Source of the DNA: DASTCC01 sp035711465
GTDB taxonomy: Bacteria; Acidobacteriota; Vicinamibacteria; Vicinamibacterales; SCN-69-37
Assembly (NCBI GenBank): GCA_035711465.1
Contig: DASTCC010000200.1
Span: 1 to 8,852 of the forward strand
DNA: 8,852 nt
Reading direction: 5' to 3'
The notes beneath the pieces were generated by a model that was not told the DNA's origin, did no database searches, and saw nothing but the letters and a program-made list of their open reading frames with translations. Made by a program: the position numbers and the translations under genes. Shown one piece after another: positions 1 through 5,561 of this stretch (position 1 is the stretch's first letter; every line of letters starts with the position of its first letter).

Positions 1-238
1 CACGGTAGCGGGAGCCGACTGGGCTGAATCGCAGCGTGCGGCCGACGAGATCGAACAGGTTCGGCTGCCCGAGTGCGGCGGCGTCCAATTCGATCACGAT
101 CAGATCGCCGAGCGTCGAGACCTGGCCGATCGAATGTCCCGGTGGCTCCTGCTGCCCGGCGTTTGAGGACCCGGTCAACACCAATCCACACACAAGGACG
201 ATCCCTAGCCACAAGACTCGCTGCACGCCGGGCGTCAC
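1..238 (-). CDS. Secreted protein of unknown function, N-terminal part
   Basis: Only the first 79 residues or so are in the window; the gene runs off the left edge. I do not recognise the family. It reads open from a GTG at 238, preceded by GGGAG eight bases upstream, which is why this start was chosen although the codon is not ATG. Residues 1-27 look like a Sec signal peptide: Arg7 in the n-region, a hydrophobic core (VLWLGIVLVCGLVLTG) and a likely signal peptidase I site after Ser-Asn-Ala. The mature part begins GQQEPPGHSIG and continues into a segment with alternating hydrophobic residues (GDLIVIELDAAALG, then LFDLVGRTLRFSP) that suggests beta strands. It is 130 bases downstream of the third pseudopilin-like gene on the same strand, so it may be co-transcribed with it or be a separate unit. 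A link to the secretion machine is only positional. Confidence 0.7.
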   Translation of the reverse strand, partial: MTPGVQRVLWLGIVLVCGLVLTGSSNAGQQEPPGHSIGQVSTLGDLIVIELDAAALGQPNLFDLVGRTLRFSPVGSRYR

Positions 239-246
239 CTGGCTCG

Positions 247-251
247 CTCCC
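247..251 (-). promoter_or_regulatory. Ribosome binding site for the GTG-start gene at 238
   Basis: GGGAG on the minus strand, eight bases before the GTG at 238. It decides the start of the left-edge secreted protein, because no ATG in that frame would keep the signal peptide intact. Confidence 0.55.
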
Positions 252-368
252 TGGAGACAGCAGTCCGGCGTCGCAGGAATTCATCTGCGCACCGATGACG
301 ATCAGTGTCCCCCTGTGCTTCCAACTGACTCGTGGGACAACGCCGCGTGCCGGGATGCCGGCTCGCGT

Positions 369-1160
369 CTAACTCCCCGCGCCGCGCCCGGGCGCGCCGG
401 GTGGAGGTGGCGGCGGTGGCGCACCAGGCGCGCCGCCGGGTCCTCGACCGCCGCCGATGCCGCGACCGGGAGTGATCGGCCGGTCTTCGCCGCCGCGTCC
501 AGCCCCAGGACCGCCACGCCCGCCAGGTCCCTGCTGACGTCCGCGTCCGCCGCCGACGCCGCGCGCCAGCGCGAGCTGATAGGTGAACGGCCAGAGGTTG
601 TACTGCTGCTGGCCCTGGTACACCTTGATCGAGGTCGCCATGCTCCTGCTCTGGACGCCGTAGATGCCGGGCTGATTGCTGACCGGACCTTGCGCGGCCT
701 GGCTCTGCCCCGGCCGGGTGCCGGCCGACACCGGGTTCGAGATGCTCGACTGCGAGGACGAGATCTGCCCGGGGAGGACCGCGCCGAGGTAGATGAATTC
801 CTCGCCGGTGATCGGATCCAGGTACTTCTTGCGCAGGTATTTCTGCGACAGCAAGACGTCGATATTCTGAGGCAGGGTGCCGTTGTTCTTCGCCGCGTAG
901 AGGGCGATGGCGCGCGCCCATTGCTCGCCGCGGTAGATCAGCTCGGCTTCGCGCTCGCGCATCGCCTGCTGCCGCCAGGCCGGCAGCAGCGCCGACATCC
1001 AGATGACGCTGATGGCGACGCCGACGAGGATGACGGCCAGAATGTAGCCGCCCTCGTCAGATCCAGAGCCGCGGCGACGGACGCCGGGCGCGAGGAGCTT
1101 CGATTCGATGGCAGTGCTATCCTTTTCGCTTCGCATGGGCGCACCAGTAAAACGACTCAT
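369..1160 (-). CDS. Atypical pseudopilin-like type II secretion protein with Gly/Pro/Arg-rich tail
   Basis: A 263-residue protein probably exported or assembled by the neighbouring machine. After a basic N-terminal stretch (RRRGSGSDEGG, about 28-38) comes a single hydrophobic helix (YILAVILVGVAISVIW, 39-54). The GG-Tyr junction resembles a prepilin peptidase site, but the usual Glu at mature position 5 is absent (Val instead). GspK-type minor pseudopilins also lack it. Residues 63-128 form a charged helix and a small domain containing KYLRKKYLDPIT, and PGIYGVQS follows at 165-172. Both resemble motifs in the two GspG-like proteins at 1609-2543, so it is probably a distant paralogue. From about 200 to the end the protein is Gly, Pro and Arg, with seven consecutive prolines. 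The ATG at 1160 is preferred because GAGGA lies six bases upstream; the ATG at 1136 has no such site. It starts inside the 5' end of the plus-strand lipoprotein gene. The pseudopilin-like call is firm; the role is inferred. Confidence 0.82.
   Translation of the reverse strand: MSRFTGAPMRSEKDSTAIESKLLAPGVRRRGSGSDEGGYILAVILVGVAISVIWMSALLPAWRQQAMREREAELIYRGEQWARAIALYAAKNNGTLPQNIDVLLSQKYLRKKYLDPITGEEFIYLGAVLPGQISSSQSSISNPVSAGTRPGQSQAAQGPVSNQPGIYGVQSRSMATSIKVYQGQQQYNLWPFTYQLALARGVGGGRGRQQGPGGRGGPGAGRGGEDRPITPGRGIGGGRGPGGAPGAPPPPPPPGAPGRGAGS
372..563 (-). repeat. Low-complexity GC-rich coding tract (Gly/Pro/Arg tail)
   Basis: The last 64 codons of the third pseudopilin-like gene encode short runs of GGRG, GPGG, GAPG and a seven-proline run. 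At the DNA level this is an imperfect array of GGC/GGT/CCG/CGC triplets. It is low-complexity coding sequence, not a mobile or CRISPR repeat, and is a likely site of length variation between strains. Confidence 0.6.
1092..1097 (+). promoter_or_regulatory. Ribosome binding site for the plus-strand lipoprotein
   Basis: GAGGAG, ten bases before the ATG at 1108. It favours that start over the in-frame ATG at 1135, which has no purine-rich site upstream. The site lies inside the coding region of the minus-strand pseudopilin-like gene. Confidence 0.4.
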
Positions 1161-1587
1161 CGCCCGTCCTCGTGCCGCGCTCGGCCTGGCCGTGCTCTCG
1201 TCCCTCGTCATCGGCGCCGGCGGCTGCGACGATGTCTGGTTGACTGCCCCGTCAGGCACCGCGATCACGCTCTTCGCCGACACCGATGCGGTCGCCGTCA
1301 ACGGCACCGCCGAAATCACCGCGGTCCTCATCGAAGGCGGCCAGAGCAGCGACGACGCCCAATCGATCGTTCCCGGCGTCGGCACGCCCGTTCATCCCGG
1401 CACCGTGGTCTCGTTCTCGACCACGCTCGGCACGATCGAGCCGGCGGACGTGAAAACCGGCGGCGGCGGCCGCGCCGTCGTCCGCTTCAACGCCGGCGGT
1501 CAGGCCGGCACGGCGACGATTCGCGCCATCTCCGGTCCCGCCAGCCAGACGCTCGAGCTCACCATCGCTGCGGCGTCGGGACGCTGA
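1108..1587 (+). CDS. Small lipoprotein with bacterial Ig-like (Big_1/invasin-type) domain
   Basis: The only real plus-strand gene here, 159 residues from the ATG at 1108 or 150 from the ATG at 1135. A basic n-region (VKRLIARPR) and a hydrophobic core lead to VIGAGGC, a lipobox-like end, so Cys40 (Cys31 from the second start) is probably lipidated. Asp follows at +2, which in Escherichia coli favours inner-membrane retention; whether that rule holds here is unknown. The mature part matches the Big_1/invasin Ig-like pattern: ITLFADTDAVAVNGTAEITAVL, then GTVVSFSTTLGTIEP, then GGGGRAVVRFNAGGQAGTATIRA and a closing strand. Such domains serve as extracytoplasmic adhesive or spacer modules. One domain fills the whole mature protein. 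Third-position GC is high through the body, which supports real coding. It sits opposite to the cluster: head-to-head overlap with the pseudopilin-like gene and 21 bases tail-to-tail from the GspG-like gene. A function alongside the pseudopilins is inference. Confidence 0.85.
   Translation: MAVLSFSLRMGAPVKRLIARPRAALGLAVLSSLVIGAGGCDDVWLTAPSGTAITLFADTDAVAVNGTAEITAVLIEGGQSSDDAQSIVPGVGTPVHPGTVVSFSTTLGTIEPADVKTGGGGRAVVRFNAGGQAGTATIRAISGPASQTLELTIAAASGR
1167..1171 (-). promoter_or_regulatory. Ribosome binding site for the third pseudopilin-like gene
   Basis: GAGGA on the minus strand, six bases before the ATG at 1160. It supports that start over the ATG at 1136. It lies within the lipoprotein coding region on the opposite strand. 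Confidence 0.5.
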
Positions 1588-1604
1588 AGCGCGCCTGTTC
1601 CGTT

Positions 1605-1628
1605 GCCGCTACCAGTCCGCGTAGCGGC
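1605..1628. terminator. Perfect 8-bp hairpin at the convergent gene ends, possible bidirectional terminator
   Basis: GCCGCTAC (1605-1612) and GTAGCGGC (1621-1628) are perfect inverted repeats with an eight-base loop. The hairpin begins 17 bases after the plus-strand stop and includes the stop codon and last codons of the minus-strand GspG-like gene. There is no T-run on either side, so it does not meet the rule for an intrinsic terminator. It could slow or process both convergent transcripts, or stabilise the 3' end of the operon message. Confidence 0.35.
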
Positions 1629-2040
1629 TGCCGTCCATCGCCGTCATATCCGAGCCGCTCTTCACGTCGTAGATCCCCGGCGAGGTCGACACCGTCCCTG
1701 GCGTCGCTTCCGCCTGCACCGTCTGCCACGTCGTCGTCGAATTCGTGAACGGGTCCTGCGGCACCTGCCGGATGTAGCTCTCGGACACCAGCGCCTCGAG
1801 CGACTCGGGATACTTGCCCTTGTCCGCGTAGTACTGGTCGATCGCGTCGCGCATGAAGAACAGGTTGGACCGGAGCGCCGCCTCGCGCGCGTAGACGACC
1901 GAGTTCCGGTACATGTTCAGCGACACCGACGCGAGAATCATGATCAGCGAGATCACGACCAGCAGTTCGATCAGCGTGAAGCCGCGATCGCGAGCGTCTC
2001 CCTTGCGAACCGCCTCGAGCATGCGAGTGATACGCGTCAT
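1609..2040 (-). CDS. gspG: GspG-like pseudopilin
   Basis: A 143-residue pseudopilin, the length expected for GspG, the major subunit of the type II secretion pseudopilus. A short basic leader ends in DARDRG and is followed by FTLIELLVVISLIMILAS. This is a canonical prepilin peptidase site, with cleavage after Gly20, methylated Phe21 and Glu at mature position 5, and the hydrophobic helix anchors it in the inner membrane. The C-terminal domain has YYADKGKYPESLEALV, IRQVPQDPFTN and a closing PGIYDVKSGSD...DGSRYADW. The last part corresponds to the GspG region whose Asp/Gly-rich loop binds calcium in known structures. The ATG at 2040 has GGAGG five bases upstream. It lies 14 bases after its paralogue and is the last gene of the continuous minus-strand operon. 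The lack of an adjacent gspH-I-J-K set is unlike proteobacterial type II systems. Confidence 0.93.
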   Translation of the reverse strand: MTRITRMLEAVRKGDARDRGFTLIELLVVISLIMILASVSLNMYRNSVVYAREAALRSNLFFMRDAIDQYYADKGKYPESLEALVSESYIRQVPQDPFTNSTTTWQTVQAEATPGTVSTSPGIYDVKSGSDMTAMDGSRYADW

Positions 2041-2054
2041 CAGGCCCTCCCGCA

Positions 2055-2543
2055 CTACCAGTCGCGGTACTTGACGCCGTTCAGGCCGATGCCGGGCGCC
2101 TTGCTGTAGACGTCGAAGACGTTCTGGCCGCCCCAGACGTTCGAGGTGGGGTCGTCCTGCAGCGATCGCAGGCCCCACTCGGTGTCGTTGGTCAGCGGAT
2201 CGATCGGAATACGCCGGAGGAACCGCAGCTTGTTGCCGGTGACATCGCCGTTGCGGGTGACGCCGTCGACGAGCTGCTGCAGCGACACCGGATAGTTCTC
2301 GTTGCCGATGCGCAGATCGGTCGACGCGATCTGTCCGTTGTCGGCGAGGTCCTTGAAACGATCGATCGCGGCCCGCATCTCGCGCAGCGAGTGCCGCAGC
2401 TCGTTCTCGCGCTGGCGGCGCATCGAGACGCGCGCCAGCGGCAACGCCGCCGAGGCGAGCACCATGATCACCGCCGTGGCGACGACGAGCTCGATGAACG
2501 TGAAGCCGCGCGACGAGCGGCGAAGCCACGTGCGGAGGAACAT
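2055..2543 (-). CDS. Second GspG-like pseudopilin
   Basis: A 162-residue pseudopilin. Leader residues 1-13 end in RRSSRG, then FTFIELVVATAVIMVLASAALP gives the N-methylation site (Phe14), Glu at mature position 5 and a membrane helix. A basic amphipathic helix follows (MRRQRENELRHSLREMRAAIDRF, about 41-63), then YPVSLQQLVDGV, LRRIPIDPLTND and the C-terminal DVYSKAPGIGLNGVKYRDW. The order of motifs and the terminal Tyr-x-Asp-Trp match the GspG-like neighbour at 1609-2040, so the pair is probably an old tandem duplication. Its C-terminal loop has lost the run of acidic residues seen in the neighbour, so calcium binding is doubtful. AAGGA overlaps the secretin stop codon seven bases before the ATG, which suggests coupled translation. 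It may be a minor or tip pseudopilin; that is inference. Confidence 0.92.
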   Translation of the reverse strand: MFLRTWLRRSSRGFTFIELVVATAVIMVLASAALPLARVSMRRQRENELRHSLREMRAAIDRFKDLADNGQIASTDLRIGNENYPVSLQQLVDGVTRNGDVTGNKLRFLRRIPIDPLTNDTEWGLRSLQDDPTSNVWGGQNVFDVYSKAPGIGLNGVKYRDW

Positions 2544-2553
2544 GCGCGAATCC

Positions 2554-4929
2554 TTACTTGACGACCACCGTTGCCGGGGCCGTTCGAATCGACACCGGCT
2601 GTCCGGTCGAACTGATGCCGACCACCGTTGGCGTCAGCGTCGCGGTGCCGGCCGCCACCGGCCTGAATTGAATGGCGGCGACCAGGCCGTTGCCCGACGC
2701 GGCGGCGGCGCCCGGCCGCGCGATCGCGATGTCGACGCGGCCCGCCTGCGGATCCATCTTGGGCACGAACGTCGGCTCGACGCCGCCCTGGGACATGAAC
2801 GTCCCGGGCGACACGCCGACGATCTGGACGATGGCCGGGTCGAACGTCACCGTCACCGTGATCGATCCCAGACTTGAGACGTTGGCGAGCGAGATCGGGA
2901 CGGTGAACGCCGGACCACCCGCCTGCTGCTCGCCTCCCACCGTCAGCGTCATCTGCGCCTGTCCCGCTGGAGGCGGCGTCGTCGGCGGGGTTTCGCCGCC
3001 GACGGCCTGAATCGGCACGATGCCCGCACGCGCCTGCCCCGTCTGCGCGGGCGGCGGCGTGGTCTGCGTCTGCGCTGGTGGCGTCGCGCCCGCCTGGGGA
3101 TTGGTCACCGGGGCGCCCGGCGTCGCCGGCACGCCACCGCCGCCCACCGGCACGGTCGCCTGCGGCGGCGGCGCATCCGGAGAGATCAGCGACGGCACGC
3201 GGCCGAGGCCGAAGTTCTGCGACGTGCCGACGTAGGTCGGGCGCAGATCGCCGGCCTTCAGATCATGGCCGCGGATGATGCGCGGCGTGATGATCATGAT
3301 GATCTCGGTCTCCTCGATCTGCTTGTCCGTCGCGCCGAGCAGGTCGCGCAGGATTGGAATCTGCGCGATGCCGGGGTAGGAACGCAGCGTCTTGCGCTCG
3401 TCCTCGCGAAGCAGACCCGCGAGCAGATTCGGCTCGCCGTCGCGCAGCCGCATCGAGCTCTGCGCGTTGCGGGTGACGATCGTCGGGAAGATCTGTCCGC
3501 CGACGGCGATGTTGTTGCCGAGCGCGCTCCGCTCGAGCGTCAGCTGGTCGATGATGATCTCGTCCTCGAACGTCACCCGCGGCGTGAACAGCAGGTTGAC
3601 GCCGACCGCCTGGTAGTTCACCTGCGTCGTCGGGATGTTGTTGACACCGCCGGCCGCCGCCGAGTTGAACACCGTCGTCGGAATCGGGATCAGGTCGCCG
3701 AGGCGCAGCGACATCGCCGCGCCTTCGCGTCCGCGCAGCTGCGAGCTCGCGAGTGTCTTCGTCGTCTGGTCGGACTCGAGGAAGCGGATGAGCGCGGTCA
3801 TCGGCGAGATGTAGAAGTCGTTGGTGCTGACGCCGCCGGTGACCGTGTTGAGGTTGAACGGCGGCGGCTGCGTCGGGAAATTCCCGGGAATCGTCGCGAC
3901 GTTCGGTGGCGCCACTTCCGGCGAGAACGTCACGCCGAGCGCGTACTGGCTCAGGTCGATGCCGAGCTGGCGCATGCGGATTTTGTCGACTTCGAGAATC
4001 TCGGCTTCGACCAGCACTTCCGCGCGCGGCTTGTCGTTGGCCTTGATGATCGCATCGATCGCCTCGAGCACCGGCAGCGTCGCCTTGACGACGATCGAGT
4101 TCAGGCCCTTGTTCTGCGCGATCGCCGGCCGGACGGTGGCGCCGGTCGTGATCATCTGATTGATGAGCTGCAGGACCTCGTTCACGTCGGCGTGAGACAC
4201 GTAGAACGTCTGCGTGTAGACGTCGTCCCACTGCTGACGTTTGTTCGGGGTGTCGTTGTAGACGAAGATCGTCGTCGGGTTGATGACCTTGAACGTGAGC
4301 TGGTTGGCCGAGAGCACCTGATTCAGCGCGTCCTCGACGGGAATGTCCTGCACCTGAATCGTGTACGCGGCCGACGTCTGCGCGTCGCGGTCGTAGGTGA
4401 TGTTGATGCCGGTCAGCTGGCCGATGTTCGTGAGGATGTCGCGGACGGCGGTGTTCTGGTAGTTGACCTGGGGCACGCGCACGCGCGGATCGAGCCGCGG
4501 CACGCCGCCGGGCAGCTGCGACGCCTGCTGCTGCAGCTGCTGCAGCTGTGACGGCGGCCGCGCCGCCTCGATCTGCTCGCGCATCCGGCGCTCGAGCTCG
4601 AACGCCTTGGTCACCGCCATCGTGTTGCCGCGATCGAGATCGGCGGCCTGGCGGTACTCGGCGATGGCGCCGGCGATCTGATCCTGCATCTCGAGCTGAC
4701 GCGCGCGTTCGAGATGTTCCGCCGACGCGCGGCGGCTGGCACGCTCGAGCAGCACCCGGAGCTCGACGTCGTCCGGATCGCTCTGCAGCGCCTGACGATA
4801 GTAGGCCACGGCGGTATCCCAGTCGCCGCGGTTGGCGGCGTCCTGCGCGTTGCTGAGGCTGCGCCCCGTGGCACACGAGGCCGCGAGCACCAGCGCCAGG
4901 CCGAGCGCGACAGATCGCAGACGGACCAT
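2554..4929 (-). CDS. pilQ: Secretin (PilQ/GspD family), N-terminal TPR lipoprotein with C-terminal cohesin-like domain
   Basis: The outer-membrane pore of the machine, 791 residues. Domains in order: a signal peptide ending LVLAASC with a lipobox-like Cys19; two TPR-like repeats (about 26-103); a Gln-rich linker; a secretin N0/STN domain (about 150-226); one N1 domain (about 236-303); and the secretin core (about 304-553). The core ends in the family signature: DGEPNLLAGLL, then GIAQIPILRDLLG and EIIMIITPRII. A Pro/Gln/Thr-rich linker (about 583-657) leads to a cohesin-like beta domain (about 658-791) with MTLTVGG, FTVPISLANVSSLGSITVTV, FDPAIVQIVGVSPG and VAAIQFRPVAAGTATLTP. A single N1 domain is like PilQ rather than GspD. 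The usual PilQ AMIN domains are absent and TPRs take their place. The ATG at 4929 has AGG five bases upstream; an in-frame GTG at 4935 is an alternative. The gene starts 9 bases after the PilP-like stop. The secretin call is very safe; the cohesin call is by sequence pattern. Confidence 0.96.
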   Translation of the reverse strand: MVRLRSVALGLALVLAASCATGRSLSNAQDAANRGDWDTAVAYYRQALQSDPDDVELRVLLERASRRASAEHLERARQLEMQDQIAGAIAEYRQAADLDRGNTMAVTKAFELERRMREQIEAARPPSQLQQLQQQASQLPGGVPRLDPRVRVPQVNYQNTAVRDILTNIGQLTGINITYDRDAQTSAAYTIQVQDIPVEDALNQVLSANQLTFKVINPTTIFVYNDTPNKRQQWDDVYTQTFYVSHADVNEVLQLINQMITTGATVRPAIAQNKGLNSIVVKATLPVLEAIDAIIKANDKPRAEVLVEAEILEVDKIRMRQLGIDLSQYALGVTFSPEVAPPNVATIPGNFPTQPPPFNLNTVTGGVSTNDFYISPMTALIRFLESDQTTKTLASSQLRGREGAAMSLRLGDLIPIPTTVFNSAAAGGVNNIPTTQVNYQAVGVNLLFTPRVTFEDEIIIDQLTLERSALGNNIAVGGQIFPTIVTRNAQSSMRLRDGEPNLLAGLLREDERKTLRSYPGIAQIPILRDLLGATDKQIEETEIIMIITPRIIRGHDLKAGDLRPTYVGTSQNFGLGRVPSLISPDAPPPQATVPVGGGGVPATPGAPVTNPQAGATPPAQTQTTPPPAQTGQARAGIVPIQAVGGETPPTTPPPAGQAQMTLTVGGEQQAGGPAFTVPISLANVSSLGSITVTVTFDPAIVQIVGVSPGTFMSQGGVEPTFVPKMDPQAGRVDIAIARPGAAAASGNGLVAAIQFRPVAAGTATLTPTVVGISSTGQPVSIRTAPATVVVK

Positions 4930-4938
4930 ACCCACCTG

Positions 4939-5559
4939 TTAACTACCCCCGTACTGAATCAGTTTGCGCCCGCTGCCGTCGAGATACGTCATTTCGACGG
5001 ACTGCAGGCCAATCTTCACCACTTTGTATCGGCCGTCCACGACCTGGCCTTCGGATGCCGTGAAGACGCGGCCGGTCGCCGGATCCTTCAACGTCGCGAA
5101 CGCCCGGTGCTCCACCTGCTGCACTTCCCGCCCCGTCGCCGGATCCAGCGTCTTGCCCACCGGCACCGGCAGCACCTGGCGGCCCAGCGCCTTCAGGGGA
5201 ATCGGCGGCGGGCCGACCGGCTGCGGCGCCGGCTGCGGCGCGGGCGTTGGCGGTGGCGCCACGTACACCGGCGGCGGTGGCTCCGGCTTGGCGCCGAAGC
5301 GGAACAGATTGCGGCCGACCTCCGGCTCGGCCGGGACCGACTCGAGCGTCTCGAGCTTCACCGGCTCGGGCAGCGCCGACTTGCCTGCCGGCTGCGGCGT
5401 TCGCGCCGTCGCGCCTATGTTTGACGCCATGGGCGGCGGCGCAGTCGGCGGGCCGCTCGTACTCTGATACACGAATGCGCCGATCGCGACGACGATCAGC
5501 ACGCCGAGCAGCACGAGCTGCCGGGTGCGCTGCGGGCCGGGCGGAGGCAACAGCTCCAT
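4939..5559 (-). CDS. PilP/GspC-like periplasmic pilot protein
   Basis: A 206-residue bitopic protein that should link the inner-membrane PilN/PilO platform to the secretin N domains. Residues 1-14 are cytoplasmic, 15-32 form a membrane helix (LVLLGVLIVVAIGAFVYQ), and 33-120 are largely Pro/Ala-rich, interrupted by VGRNLFRFG (81-89), a motif also seen in GspC-type proteins. The C-terminal domain (about 121-205) fits the GspC homology / PilP beta fold: PLKALG, then HRAFATLKDPATGRVF, EGQVVDGRYKVVKIG, VEMTYLDGSGRKLIQ. PilP of proteobacteria is usually a lipoprotein; here the anchor is a true membrane helix as in GspC, so it is a hybrid form. An insertion of about 24 residues between the first two strands repeats the DPATGR motif. 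It begins two bases after the pilO stop and sits immediately before the secretin, the normal pilP position. Confidence 0.82.
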   Translation of the reverse strand: MELLPPPGPQRTRQLVLLGVLIVVAIGAFVYQSTSGPPTAPPPMASNIGATARTPQPAGKSALPEPVKLETLESVPAEPEVGRNLFRFGAKPEPPPPVYVAPPPTPAPQPAPQPVGPPPIPLKALGRQVLPVPVGKTLDPATGREVQQVEHRAFATLKDPATGRVFTASEGQVVDGRYKVVKIGLQSVEMTYLDGSGRKLIQYGGS

Positions 5560-5561
5560 CG

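Noticed and set aside
337..352. Sigma-54-like promoter (CGGCAC...TTGT) before the left-edge gene
   Set aside because: The -24 GG is present, but the -12 element would be TG instead of GC at the required spacing, so it does not fit the consensus.
349..362. Hairpin just after the 369-1160 gene
   Set aside because: Only a 5-bp stem (GCCGG/CCGGC) and no T-run; short stems like this are expected by chance in GC-rich DNA.
1161..1385. Upstream extension of the pseudopilin-like gene to an ATG at 1385
   Set aside because: The added 75 residues have no pilin features and are antisense to the well-supported lipoprotein. The ATG at 1160 has a good ribosome site.
36..1748. Long plus-strand open frame of 570 codons
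   Set aside because: It runs antisense through the third pseudopilin-like gene and out of frame through the lipoprotein. The translation is an Arg/Ala/Pro-rich sequence typical of GC-rich shadow frames, with no domain.
4515..4550. CTG/CAG-rich repeat
   Set aside because: It is the Gln/Leu-rich linker of the secretin (SQLQQLQQQASQ); a coding low-complexity stretch and not a mobile or CRISPR repeat.
3265..4551. Plus-strand open frame of 428 codons opposite the secretin
   Set aside because: Exact antisense shadow of the secretin, Arg/Asp/Val/Leu-rich without a recognisable fold. High GC suppresses stop codons here.
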